Of a stretch of 64,000 nt of DNA, positions 52,324 through 61,457 are shown one piece after another; the first letter of the stretch is position 1, and each line of letters opens with the position of its first letter. The stretch lies in contig JAIYAC010000010.1 in the NCBI GenBank assembly GCA_027489245.1, positions 248,001-312,000 on the forward strand, written 5' to 3'. The position numbers were made by a program, and so were the translations under genes. The notes under the pieces are model-generated. The model did not search any database, was not told the DNA's origin, and saw only the letters and a list, made by a program, of their open reading frames with translations. Source of the DNA: Neisseriaceae bacterium (lineage in GTDB: Bacteria > Pseudomonadota > Gammaproteobacteria > Burkholderiales > Chromobacteriaceae).

Positions 52324-53289
52324 TCAGGTCGCAAGCGACAGGCAGCTTACTCCTGCTGCCACCAGCTCGCGCAGATAGCGCAGTGGCGGGTGTTGCTGGT
52401 TGCGGCGGTGCCACACCAGTTCGATATCGATATACAAGTCGTCGGGCAGTGTAATGGCAGCCAGTTCGCCGTGCTGGCGTAGCAGCGGCAGGTAGAGGCT
52501 AGGCTGGATCGATAGCAGCGCAGTTTGTTGCAAGGTCTGGGCGATGGTGCCGAGGTTGGCCGCTTGCGCCACGATGCGACGCTGTAAGCCGTGTTGGCCA
52601 AACCAGTGGTCTACGATACCGCTGGCGGTACCGCGGTAACTGCTAGCCAGTTGTGGTACGGCGGCCAGTGCCGCCAGTTCAGGCTGTGCGGGGAGCATGA
52701 CTTGTTGCGGCGAGTACACCGCGCTGAAGCCTGCCCGGCCTAGTGACTGACGATCGTGCCAGGTCTGCAGTTGCAGCGGGGCAGCGGTAAGCACCATGTC
52801 CACGTCGTGACGGTCCAGCGCTTGCAGTTGCTGGTCAATCTCCAGTAGCTGAGCCCGTAGCAGCAGACCAGGGGCTTCTTGTCGTAGCCTTGCCAGCAGT
52901 GCCGGGTAGAGCAGGGTCTCGAGCCCGTCTGGCATGGCAATGCGTAGTACGCCTTGCATCTGTGCTGGCGTCTGGACTTCGTCATGGGCTAGCAGGCTGC
53001 GCGCATCCTGTAACCAGTTCGCCACAGCCGGGGCCAGTGCCAGCGCGCGCGGGGTGGCTTGCATGCGGTTGCCTTGCCTGACAAACAGCGGGTCGTCCAG
53101 CAGGCGGCGCAGGCGGCCCAGGGCATGGCTCATGGCTGGCTGGCCGATGCAGAGGCGTGCAGCGGCGCGGCTGACGTGCTGCTCCTGCATCATGGCATCG
53201 AACACGACCAGCAGGTTGAGATCCAGCCGTAGCAGCTGGCTATGGTTATCGATATTGTGCATGAGCGCCATATTGTTAATCGATTTCAT
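52324..53289 (-). CDS. LysR-family regulator
   Basis: 321 residues. LDLNLLVVFDAMMQEQHVSR and LRRLLDDPLFVRQGNRMQ are the LysR HTH pattern, with LTAA-type effector domain following. Start chosen at 53289; ATG at 53271 or 53262 are alternatives because none has a clear ribosome binding site. Divergent from the MFS gene, and downstream is the MoaF operon, so it may control both. The palindrome AATCGATTTCATCGATT (53278-53294) overlaps its start. Confidence 0.87.
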   Translation of the reverse strand: MKSINNMALMHNIDNHSQLLRLDLNLLVVFDAMMQEQHVSRAAARLCIGQPAMSHALGRLRRLLDDPLFVRQGNRMQATPRALALAPAVANWLQDARSLLAHDEVQTPAQMQGVLRIAMPDGLETLLYPALLARLRQEAPGLLLRAQLLEIDQQLQALDRHDVDMVLTAAPLQLQTWHDRQSLGRAGFSAVYSPQQVMLPAQPELAALAAVPQLASSYRGTASGIVDHWFGQHGLQRRIVAQAANLGTIAQTLQQTALLSIQPSLYLPLLRQHGELAAITLPDDLYIDIELVWHRRNQQHPPLRYLRELVAAGVSCLSLAT

Positions 53290-53294
53290 CGATT
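53278..53294. promoter_or_regulatory. Palindrome between LysR and MFS genes
   Basis: AATCGATTTCATCGATT has perfect seven-base arms around TTC, with a further ATCGAT at 53305-53310. Probably the autoregulatory and MFS-controlling site. Confidence 0.45.
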
Positions 53295-53340
53295 ATAAGC
53301 CGGCATCGATAATGGTGTTTTGCCTGTTGCCACCATCGTC

Positions 53341-54762
53341 ATGTTTAACCTGCTTCCCCATCGTCTGACACGCCATCACGTGCTAATCGTGCTCCTGCCC
53401 ATGCTGGACTACCTGCAGAACGTCATGCTGATGTTTGGCGCAGGCGCCATCCTGGCGGGTAGTGGCGGTACGCTGGCAGACTTTGGCCAGCTGGTGGCTG
53501 CCTGCGCCGTCGTGAGCTGCGTGATGATTGCCGCGCATCGCTGGTGCGTGCAGCGCCTGGGGTACCGGCGTTTCCTGCAGTGGTCTCTGGGGATGTTGTT
53601 TCTGGGCGCCGTATGTTGTGCCTTGGCCGACGGTTTTGACGGTTTACTGGCTGGGCGTCTGCTGCAGGTGCTGGGGGCGTCTGCATTGTTTACCGCTGCG
53701 CGGGTGCAGATTCAGCACTACCAGGGGCCGACACGTGGGCAAGCCATCTTGTTGCTGCCGCTGGGGATCATGTTGGGGGCTGGCAGCGCGCCCTTGCTGG
53801 CGGCCTTCTGTCTGCAATGGCTGGGCTGGCGTGCGCTGTTTTGCCTGCCTGTTCCCTTGATCCTACTAGCGTTATGGTTTACCCGAGTCATGCCTGCCCA
53901 CGAGCCGGCTGCCGATAGCGAACCCAGTAGCGGGGCGGCTGCCGGCCTGCTGTGGCTGCTGCCAGGCGTTGCCCTGTGGCTGTTTGCTTTAGAGCAGGTA
54001 CGACAGGTTCCTTTGGCGGCAGGTGGGCTGAGCTGGGGGCTGGGCATGCTCGGCTGTGTGCTATTGCTGGGCCATGTCTACCAACAGTCGCGCAGGCAGC
54101 GCGGCTTGCTGCCGTATGCCCGCTTTGTCTCGGCCCATTACCTGTGGGGAATGGCGGCCTACGGTTGTGGTTATGTGCTGGCGGCAGGCATGGCCTACCT
54201 GCTGCCGTTGTATCTGCTGCATGGTCTGCAGCTGAGTGTATTGGCGACCGGCGTACTGCTGGGTGGTAGCACCTTGTTGGCGATCCCCTGTGTGGCGCTA
54301 CATTTTGTGCTGATGCGACGCTGGCCGTATGCCGCTCGCTATGTGTTGCTGGCTATGCTGGCACTGGCGTCGGCTTGCGGCTTGCTGGCAGGTGCTGGGT
54401 CGCAGAATATCGTTGTCTTGCTGCTGGCATGCACGCTGTGTCACGCCGTATTCATGCCTTTCCTGCTGGGGACGGCGGCGGCTACGACCTTTGTCCGGGT
54501 GAAAGAGCAGGTATTCAGCCAGGCATACCAAGCCAAGAACATGTTGCGTGAGTTGGCGGGAGCACTGGGGGTATCGTGGGCGGGTTTGTGTTTGCAGGCG
54601 CTAGCAGGCCGGCCCGACGAGCACTTGCCGATTATGCCGCAGGTGTTACAGCAGGTTATGCCTTTAGTATTTACGGGGGTGGCGGTGGCAGCTTTGCTGT
54701 GCGGGGGGCTATTGGCGTGGCAGCGTCACCGGCTAGATACCAAGGTTCGGGCTAATGCTTGA
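53341..54762 (+). CDS. MFS transporter, 14-helix type
   Basis: 473 residues from ATG 53341 (TTG at 53320 possible; no good ribosome binding site). About 14 hydrophobic helices as in the DHA2 family: VLLPMLDYLQNVMLMFGAGA, LAGRLLQVLGASALFTAARV, LLPLGIMLGAGSAPLLAAFC. Probably an exporter, controlled by the divergent LysR regulator. Substrate unknown. Confidence 0.82.
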   Translation: MFNLLPHRLTRHHVLIVLLPMLDYLQNVMLMFGAGAILAGSGGTLADFGQLVAACAVVSCVMIAAHRWCVQRLGYRRFLQWSLGMLFLGAVCCALADGFDGLLAGRLLQVLGASALFTAARVQIQHYQGPTRGQAILLLPLGIMLGAGSAPLLAAFCLQWLGWRALFCLPVPLILLALWFTRVMPAHEPAADSEPSSGAAAGLLWLLPGVALWLFALEQVRQVPLAAGGLSWGLGMLGCVLLLGHVYQQSRRQRGLLPYARFVSAHYLWGMAAYGCGYVLAAGMAYLLPLYLLHGLQLSVLATGVLLGGSTLLAIPCVALHFVLMRRWPYAARYVLLAMLALASACGLLAGAGSQNIVVLLLACTLCHAVFMPFLLGTAAATTFVRVKEQVFSQAYQAKNMLRELAGALGVSWAGLCLQALAGRPDEHLPIMPQVLQQVMPLVFTGVAVAALLCGGLLAWQRHRLDTKVRANA

Positions 54763-54873
54763 ACGCTTATGAAGTTTGGTGGTGAAGACGGCCTCTTTTC
54801 TGCCTGCAAGTTGATCTGAATTGCCCCAGTTTTCTCTGATGCCTCCGGAGCCTCCCAAGATTTACTAGGTTGA

Positions 54874-56208
54874 TCAGCTCAGCCCGGCGGCCAGCCTGTC
54901 TCGCTGCCGCCGTATGCCGTCAAAAATGACCTGTGCCAATTCCGCCGGAAAATCTGCCGGCAGTGTTTGCTCAACGTCTTCTAGTACCTTGTCTGTGCAA
55001 TCTATTAACTCGTGCAGCAGTGTCTTTGCCCATGCCTCGGTCAGGCCGCTGCTGCGTGCTTGTGTCAGCCAGTGGCGTGGCTGGATGCGGTCGATCAGGT
55101 AGTGATTGCTTTGCCCGCGTACCGCCATGGCCAGCTTGGCTTTTTGTGGTGCTACCTTGCCGGCACCGTGGCCGATGACGGAGTGGGCAGACAAGATGTC
55201 GTATAGCGGTGTGGCCCGGTAACGGCCTCCCGGCAGATGAAACAGGCTGAAGTTTTTGGCGTGGCCGTCAGTGGCGGCCAGCAGCCAGAACACCACTTGG
55301 GCCTTGAAGAACTGCTGGCGGTCAGCTTCGCTGTTTTCGGAGCCGGCCAGAATGTCGAGGATGCGCGCCATGCCCGGGCCACCGTCACTCTGGTACTTGA
55401 GGTGGGGTGGCGTGCCGGTAGCCTGGCAGAAGTCTTCTTGCGGCAGGCGTATCAGCCAGCTGCCGTCTGCGGCTAGCCGGCGGTCAAAGCGTTCCACCAC
55501 CAGCACTTTCTGCGCGTCAAAGCGGGCAATGTCGCAGCGGGCTACCGGCAGGCCGAATGCGGCGACCAGCTGCGCGCAGAGCCATTCGTTTTCTACCGAG
55601 CTGCGCATATCGGCTTGCATGCCACCTACCAGCCCCATGGGTAGTTTCAGGATATGGGTGGTGGGCGTACTGCCCAGCGGGCGCTGCCAGCGCCCATCGT
55701 GGTAGAGCAAGGCGGTTTTCTCCTGTGCGCCGGCAATGGATAAGCGCAGGTCGGCCTCATATTCCTGTTGCCCTGGTGCGCCAGCATGCACTGTTTGTTG
55801 CAGCAAGCTGGCGATGTCTGCCTCTGTCAGTGCTTCCCCGTGGATGCTGTGCAAGTCTTGCGGGGATTCGTCGATTGGCAATAGTTGCAGCGCGCCGACG
55901 CAGTCGCGCCCTAGTGCGGCCAGCAGGGTAAACGCAGCGCTGTCGCCTAGCTGGTAGCGTTGCGCCAGGCGGCGGCGGATGCTGTCGCTATCGGGTAGCA
56001 GGTTATCGAAATAGGCGTTGACCACGGCACCGCGATACCCGGCATTGCCGGGTAAAAACGGCAGTGACAGCGACAGTGGTCGTGCTTGCGGGTGATGCAG
56101 CCAGCTATCGTGGTAAGTGAAGGTTTCGCCGCTACGGGTGAGCGCCCATTCGCCCACCAGTAAACCATTCATCCATACATTCAGCTGTTGCCGGTGACGC
56201 TTGCGGCC
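54874..56208 (-). CDS. hipA: HipA-type Ser/Thr kinase toxin
   Basis: 444 residues from ATG 56208, five bases after the hipB stop. HipA motifs: LVGEWALTRSGETFTYHDSW, SIAGAQEKTALLYH (ATP-binding region), ATDGHAKNFSLFHLPGG (catalytic loop with Asp). Kinases of this family phosphorylate glutamyl-tRNA synthetase or similar targets, halting growth. All main motifs look intact. Its last ~110 residues are duplicated at 26181-26558 (near-identical), indicating recombination. Confidence 0.92.
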   Translation of the reverse strand, partial: GRKRHRQQLNVWMNGLLVGEWALTRSGETFTYHDSWLHHPQARPLSLSLPFLPGNAGYRGAVVNAYFDNLLPDSDSIRRRLAQRYQLGDSAAFTLLAALGRDCVGALQLLPIDESPQDLHSIHGEALTEADIASLLQQTVHAGAPGQQEYEADLRLSIAGAQEKTALLYHDGRWQRPLGSTPTTHILKLPMGLVGGMQADMRSSVENEWLCAQLVAAFGLPVARCDIARFDAQKVLVVERFDRRLAADGSWLIRLPQEDFCQATGTPPHLKYQSDGGPGMARILDILAGSENSEADRQQFFKAQVVFWLLAATDGHAKNFSLFHLPGGRYRATPLYDILSAHSVIGHGAGKVAPQKAKLAMAVRGQSNHYLIDRIQPRHWLTQARSSGLTEAWAKTLLHELIDCTDKVLEDVEQTLPADFPAELAQVIFDGIRRQRDRLAAGLS

Positions 56209-56212
56209 CATC

Positions 56213-56464
56213 TCACCACGCCTCGTCGCTGACGGTGGTCTGTTTGTCATCGCGGGTGTGGATCACCAGCTCGGCATCTAGTGCCCGTAGCAGTTTGCTT
56301 AGCCGCTCCACGCTGGCTGCGGCCGGGCGGGCTTCCAGCCTGGCGTAGCTTTGCTGGCTGATGCCCAGCCGCTCGGCCAGCTGTGTCTGGGTCAGCCCGG
56401 CGCGCTGGCGCAGGCTGCGTAGCATGCCGGGCAATTGGTCCGGCGTGATGATGGGGTAGTGCAT
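56213..56464 (-). CDS. hipB: HipB-type antitoxin and repressor
   Basis: 83 residues. The helix-turn-helix is clear: LRQRAGLTQTQLAERLGISQ, QSYARLEARPAAASVERLSK. It binds HipA and represses the operon. It precedes hipA with a four-base gap. Upstream are TTGTAAATACAA-type repeats (around 56507-56518) that may be operators. Confidence 0.9.
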   Translation of the reverse strand: MHYPIITPDQLPGMLRSLRQRAGLTQTQLAERLGISQQSYARLEARPAAASVERLSKLLRALDAELVIHTRDDKQTTVSDEAW

Positions 56465-56946
56465 GGTATCCGGCTCCGTATAGGGTACGCATTACATGCT
56501 ATGTGTTGTAAATACAAAATACAACTTTTAGGCTGTTAATGTGTTTTACAACGTAAAGGGTGTGGAAAATCTGGTCGCGGCCGACAGGTAATCAGGGTGG
56601 CGAAGGAAGGTTTTGTAGCCAGAAGCCTGTGGTGGCCGACAGTCGTAACGGAGGGGCTGGCTGTGCGAGTTTGCGATGTGGAGTACGTTGGCCTGTAATG
56701 ACCCACTAAAAACCTGCACAGGTCTTAATTCACATGGGAACCCGAGATTGGTGTGCCCATGTAAGACGCAATCACAAACAGGACTGCCAAGCGCAAGGCC
56801 GCGCGGTTGAGGGAGATAGTTCAGTGCAAGAGCACTGTGGTTAAGGCCTCCCACGCCATCGACCCAGCTCCTTTCAACTGAAAACGAGCTAAGCATTCCT
56901 TGTAAAACAGTGGCAGAAGAAGGTGTTCTGCCACCGTAGCTTGTGC
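56465..56946. other. 480-base region, unknown content
   Basis: Between hipB and the efflux operon. It contains the hipB promoter and, further right, a stretch with several short inverted repeats and an open minus-strand frame (56546-56896) whose peptide is not recognisable. No tRNA or intron signature was seen. It could hold a degraded gene or a structured RNA. Confidence 0.3.
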
Positions 56947-58395
56947 TTAGCCTTCACTTCCCGGCGCCGCCTGCCAGGCCCCCAGTGCCAATTGCACCTG
57001 CACGTAGGCCACGATGGCCTCGGTGCGTGCGGCCAACTGTTGACGCTGCGCCTGCAAGGCGGCGGCGTGCTGGGCCAGTGCCAGGCTTTGCGGCTCCAGG
57101 CCGGCTTGGCTGCGGGTGCGGCTATAGGCGGCAGACTGCGTGGCCAGGGCGGCTGCGCTTTCTGCACTGGCCAGCTGGATGCGGCTGGCCTGCCATTGGC
57201 GCAAGCTGTTTTCGCCTTCTTGCAGTGCAGTCAGCACGGTCTGCTCATACTGGTGCCATGCGGCCAACCTTTGCTGGTCGGCGCCAGCGCGGCGTGCGGC
57301 GCGGCGGCCCGCGTCCAGCCAGTCCCAGCTGAATGCCGGGCCCAGGGCATAGCGCAGCGCATCCGCATTGCCCAGCTGGCCAAACGGTGCCATGACGCCG
57401 GCAGCCAGGTTGAGGCTAAGCCGTGGCAGGTGGGCACGGTCGGCTAGCACGGCCTCGCCCAGGCTGACGCGCAGCTGGGCATCGGCGCGAACCACATCCG
57501 GCCGGCGTGCCAGCAGGTCGTCCGGGTAGCGGATAGCCGTATCTGCCGGTACGGCTGGCAGCCGCTGTTCGCTATCGCGCTGCGGGGCAGTGAGCGGGTT
57601 GTGGCCGCATAGCACCGCCAGGGCGGCGGCAGCTGCGGCGGCCGTGGCGTCGTTGGCGGCCAACTCGGCCTGGCTTTGCTGGCTGGCGCTGGCGGCGGCC
57701 AGTACGTCGCGCGGGTCGGCTAGGCCGGCTTGCTGCCGGCGCTGCAGCTGGACTTGGCGTTGCTGCAGGGCGTCCAGCTCGTCCAGTAGCAGGGCACGGT
57801 TCAGCCTGGCTTGTTGCCAGCGCGTGTACTGGCGTACCACGTCGGCCTGCAGCAGCAAGGTAGCAGCGCGCAGGTCGGCCGCCTGGATATCGGCCTGGCG
57901 CTCGGCGATGGCGGCGGCGGTGCCGGCGCGGCCGAACAGGTCCAGCTCCCAGCTCAGGCTCTGCTGCACCATGCCCAGCTGCTGCACTGGTGGCCGTGGC
58001 TGGCCCTGGCGGTAGGGGTCGACTTCGATGCTACTCAGTTGCTGGCGTTGTGCCTGCAGGCCCAGGCTACCTTGCGGCAGGGCCTCGCGAAGGCTGGCGT
58101 CTGCTACGTGGCGCGCGGCGCGTACCGTGGCCAGTGCGCCCTGGCGCGTGTGGTTCTGTTGCATGGCCACCTGCAGCAGCTGGTCCAGTTGCGGGTCGGC
58201 TAGGGCTTGCCACCAGTTACTGGCGAGTTGGCCGCGCCCGACATCAGCGGCCTGGGCCGCCGGGCTGGGCAGGGTGGCCAGCGCTTGCTGGCTGGTGCTG
58301 ACCTGGCTGGGTGGGACCACCGCAGCGCAACCGGTGAGCAGGGCCAGCGCCAGCAGGGCGGCGCGGCGGGTATAGGGTGGTAAAGAAACTGACAT
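56947..58395 (-). CDS. Outer-membrane efflux lipoprotein (NodT/OprM type)
   Basis: 482 residues from ATG 58395 (AAGGATGATC before it). Lipoprotein signal: LLALALLTGCAAVV, with Cys acylation. Two outer-membrane-factor repeats: NWWQALADPQLDQLLQVAM, SLSWELDLFGRAGTAAAI, and YPDDLLARRPDVVRADAQLR. It forms the trimeric channel of an RND pump, the genes for which are just upstream (two-base gap). Confidence 0.9.
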   Translation of the reverse strand: MSVSLPPYTRRAALLALALLTGCAAVVPPSQVSTSQQALATLPSPAAQAADVGRGQLASNWWQALADPQLDQLLQVAMQQNHTRQGALATVRAARHVADASLREALPQGSLGLQAQRQQLSSIEVDPYRQGQPRPPVQQLGMVQQSLSWELDLFGRAGTAAAIAERQADIQAADLRAATLLLQADVVRQYTRWQQARLNRALLLDELDALQQRQVQLQRRQQAGLADPRDVLAAASASQQSQAELAANDATAAAAAAALAVLCGHNPLTAPQRDSEQRLPAVPADTAIRYPDDLLARRPDVVRADAQLRVSLGEAVLADRAHLPRLSLNLAAGVMAPFGQLGNADALRYALGPAFSWDWLDAGRRAARRAGADQQRLAAWHQYEQTVLTALQEGENSLRQWQASRIQLASAESAAALATQSAAYSRTRSQAGLEPQSLALAQHAAALQAQRQQLAARTEAIVAYVQVQLALGAWQAAPGSEG

Positions 58396-58397
58396 GA

Positions 58398-61300
58398 TCA
58401 TCCTTGGCTTGCCGGCTGGCCGACACGATAGAAACTGGCGTACAGGGCCGGAATCAGGCCCAGCGTGATCAGCGTGCCCAGTGCCAGGCCGCCCATCATC
58501 ACCACGGCCAGGCTGGTCCATACCGCGCCGCCAAACAGCCACAGCGGCAGCAGGCCCAGAATGCACACCATCTTGGTCATCACGATGGGGCGCAGGCGCT
58601 TGGCGGTCGCCTCTTCGATGGCTTGCAGCGCGGGTAGGCCGTCGCGGCGTGCCTCTTCGATGGCGTCCAGCAGCAGCACCGCGTTGTTGACGATGATGCC
58701 GGCCAGCGCCAGTAGGCCCAGGGTGCCGACAAAGGTTAGTGTGGTACCGCTGACGGTGAGCGCCAGCGCCGCCCCGATGCTAACGAAGGGGATGCTGGCC
58801 AGTACGATCAGGCTTTTGCGCACGCTGTCGAACTGCCATACGAACAGCAGGAACATCACCATCACACACGCCGGCAGCAGTTGGGCGATGGCGTTGTTGG
58901 CGCTGGCGTTTTCCTCGATTTCGCCGCCCAGCGTGACGCTGACCTTGCCATCGGCACTCAGCTGCGCCGTGATGGCGGCCACTTGGTCGGCTATGCCTTG
59001 CGCGGTGAGCTGCGGGTGCCGTGCCAGCAGGGTGACCGTGCGCTGCTGGTCTACCCGCTGGATCACTGCCGGCTGGCTGGCCAGGTGGATGCTGGCGACC
59101 TGGCCCAGGGTAACCGGGTGTGGCTGGCCGGCGCCTTGTACGGGTAGTGCTTGCAAGCGGGCAATGCTGTCGCGCAGGGTAGGGTGGCCGCGCACGACCA
59201 CCGGCAACAGGGTGTCGCCCTCGCGGTAATGGCTGGCCACGCTACCGGCCAGCAGCGTATCCAGGCTCTGCGCGATGTCGCGGCTGCTCACGCCGGCGGC
59301 GTGCGCCCGTACCTGGTCTACCCGCACGTCCAGCTGCAGGATAGGCCGCTCGGCGTCGCTGCTGAGCTGCTGCATGCCGGGGATGGCTTGTAGCGCTTTA
59401 TACAGCTGCTCGGCGGCAGCCTGGTGACTGCTGCCGTCTTGGCTGCTGAGGCGGAATTGCGCCACCCCGGCGTCGGACGAGCCCATCGAGAAGCGTTTGG
59501 GTTCAAAGCGTACGTCCGGGAAGCGTGCGGCCAGCTTGCTGCCCAGCGCGGCAATCGCATCGGCGTGGCTGACCCCGTCAGCCAGTGTCAGCACCGCGTA
59601 GGCGCGGTGGCCGGCCGGGGTGGGCGGGTTCAGCGCCAGGATGAAGCGCGGGCCGCCGTCGCCCATGTACAAGGCGTGGCTGGCTAGCTCGGGGAAAGCC
59701 TTGTTGTCGGCCAACGCCTGGCTGATCTGGCTGCTGCGCGCCAGCGTATGGCTGGTGCTGCTGTCCGGCGACAGCTCGATTGCCATTTGCAGCTGGCGGC
59801 GCTCGGACGCCGGCATCAGCTCGGACGGTACGTGGACAAACAGCCAGCCGGCGCCGGCCAGCAGCAACAGCATGCTGCCTATGTAGACGGTCTTGTGGCC
59901 CAGGATCCAGCGCACTTTGCCACGGTACCAGCCGGTGATGGCCTCTACTGCCTGTGCGGTACGGCTCAGCTTGGCATGGTGTTGGGCAAAGCGCTGGCAC
60001 AGCAGCGGGGTGAAGGTGACGGCCAGCAGCAGCGACAACAGCAACGCGATGGCCATCACGATACCCATGCTGCGCAGGTATTCGCCGGTTTCGGTACTGG
60101 ACAGCACCAGCGGCATGAAGGTGAGGATGATGGCCAGCGACGAGACCAGCAGCGGCACGAACATACTGCGGCCGGCTTCGGCTGCGGCTTCGGTGCGCGC
60201 TTGCCCCAGCGCCAGGCGGCGCTCCATGTCCTCGGCCACCACGATGGCGTTATCCACGAACAGGCCCAGCGCAATGATGATGGCGCCGATGGAAATGATG
60301 TGCAGATCAATGCCCAGCAGTTTCATGATGGCGAGCGTGCCCAGTACGGTGGTGGGCACAATGGCGCCCACGATCAGGCCGGTGCGCCAGCCCAGGAACA
60401 GCACCACCACGGCCATCACGATCAGCGTGGTTTCCAGGAACACCTGGCCTACCTGCTTGAGCTGCTTGGTGACGATCTGCGCCTGGTCGGTAATCGGCGA
60501 CAGTTTCATGCCAGCCGGCAGGCCGGCTTCCAGCCGGGCCACTTCGTTGCGCAAGGTGGCGGCAAAGCTCACCACGTTGAGGCCGTTTTCCATCGATACC
60601 GCCACCACGGCCGCCGGTGCACCGTCGACAAAAGCGCCGGTTAGCGGCGGGTCCTGGGTGTGGCGTACCACGCGGGCTACCTGGCTCAGCAGCACGCTGC
60701 CGCCACCGGGTAGCGCAATCACGGTATGGCCCAGCTCGGCAGGGTTGGCCGCGTCGCCGCTGACATTCAGCGCCAGTTCGCTGCCGCCGATTTCCACAAA
60801 GCCGGCCGGGGCCACGATATTGCGCCGCGCCACGGCGTCGATGACTACGGTGGGCGACAAGCCGCGGGCGGCCAGCGCCGGGATGTCCAGCAGGATCTGC
60901 ACCTCTTCGTCGCGGATGCCGTGCAGGGTAACGCGCTCCACGCCGGGGACGCGCAGCAGCTGGTCGCGCAGCTGGCGTGCCTGCTCGCGCAGCTCGCCGG
61001 CGGTATAGCCCTGGCCGCTCAGGCCAAGGGTCAGCACTGCGACACGGCCGAACTCGTCATCCACCAGCGGGCCGATGCTGCCTTCCGGCAGCTGTGGGCG
61101 CAAGTCGTTCATGCGGTTGCGCAGCCGCTGCCAGACGTCGGGCAGCTTGTCGGCGCTGACCGTGGGGTGCAGTTCCACGTAGGTGAAGGCCAGACCCGGG
61201 CGCAGTGTGGTTTTGACGCGTTTGACTTCTGGCAGGCCCAGGATGCTTTCCTCGGTCGGGCGGGCCACCAGCTGTTCCATGCGGTCGGTGTTGGTGCCGG

Positions 61301-61457
61301 GTACGTAGCTGAGTACGGTGGCGGTGCGGATGGTAACAGGCGGCTCCTCGGTGGACGGGAAGTCCAGCACCAGCCACAGACCGGCCAGCACGATGGCCAG
61401 TACCGCCAGGAAGGTGAAGCGGGGGCGCGCCAGCGCGGCGGCAGCCAGGTTGCTCAT
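58398..61457 (-). CDS. RND efflux pump, inner-membrane subunit
   Basis: 1019 residues with 12 membrane helices. FPSTEEPPVTIRTATVLSYV and LGLFVDNAIVVAEDMERRLA with IIVNNAVLLLDAIEEAR (proton-relay helix signature) are clear. It is similar to drug-type RND transporters with large periplasmic loops. The start overlaps the MFP stop (61454-61457). With MFP and OMF genes it makes a complete tripartite pump. Substrates unknown. Confidence 0.92.
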   Translation of the reverse strand: MSNLAAAALARPRFTFLAVLAIVLAGLWLVLDFPSTEEPPVTIRTATVLSYVPGTNTDRMEQLVARPTEESILGLPEVKRVKTTLRPGLAFTYVELHPTVSADKLPDVWQRLRNRMNDLRPQLPEGSIGPLVDDEFGRVAVLTLGLSGQGYTAGELREQARQLRDQLLRVPGVERVTLHGIRDEEVQILLDIPALAARGLSPTVVIDAVARRNIVAPAGFVEIGGSELALNVSGDAANPAELGHTVIALPGGGSVLLSQVARVVRHTQDPPLTGAFVDGAPAAVVAVSMENGLNVVSFAATLRNEVARLEAGLPAGMKLSPITDQAQIVTKQLKQVGQVFLETTLIVMAVVVLFLGWRTGLIVGAIVPTTVLGTLAIMKLLGIDLHIISIGAIIIALGLFVDNAIVVAEDMERRLALGQARTEAAAEAGRSMFVPLLVSSLAIILTFMPLVLSSTETGEYLRSMGIVMAIALLLSLLLAVTFTPLLCQRFAQHHAKLSRTAQAVEAITGWYRGKVRWILGHKTVYIGSMLLLLAGAGWLFVHVPSELMPASERRQLQMAIELSPDSSTSHTLARSSQISQALADNKAFPELASHALYMGDGGPRFILALNPPTPAGHRAYAVLTLADGVSHADAIAALGSKLAARFPDVRFEPKRFSMGSSDAGVAQFRLSSQDGSSHQAAAEQLYKALQAIPGMQQLSSDAERPILQLDVRVDQVRAHAAGVSSRDIAQSLDTLLAGSVASHYREGDTLLPVVVRGHPTLRDSIARLQALPVQGAGQPHPVTLGQVASIHLASQPAVIQRVDQQRTVTLLARHPQLTAQGIADQVAAITAQLSADGKVSVTLGGEIEENASANNAIAQLLPACVMVMFLLFVWQFDSVRKSLIVLASIPFVSIGAALALTVSGTTLTFVGTLGLLALAGIIVNNAVLLLDAIEEARRDGLPALQAIEEATAKRLRPIVMTKMVCILGLLPLWLFGGAVWTSLAVVMMGGLALGTLITLGLIPALYASFYRVGQPASQG

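Noticed and set aside
56546-56896. 116-residue minus-strand frame
   Set aside because: Peptide resembles no known protein and lacks a good start; kept only as an unknown region.
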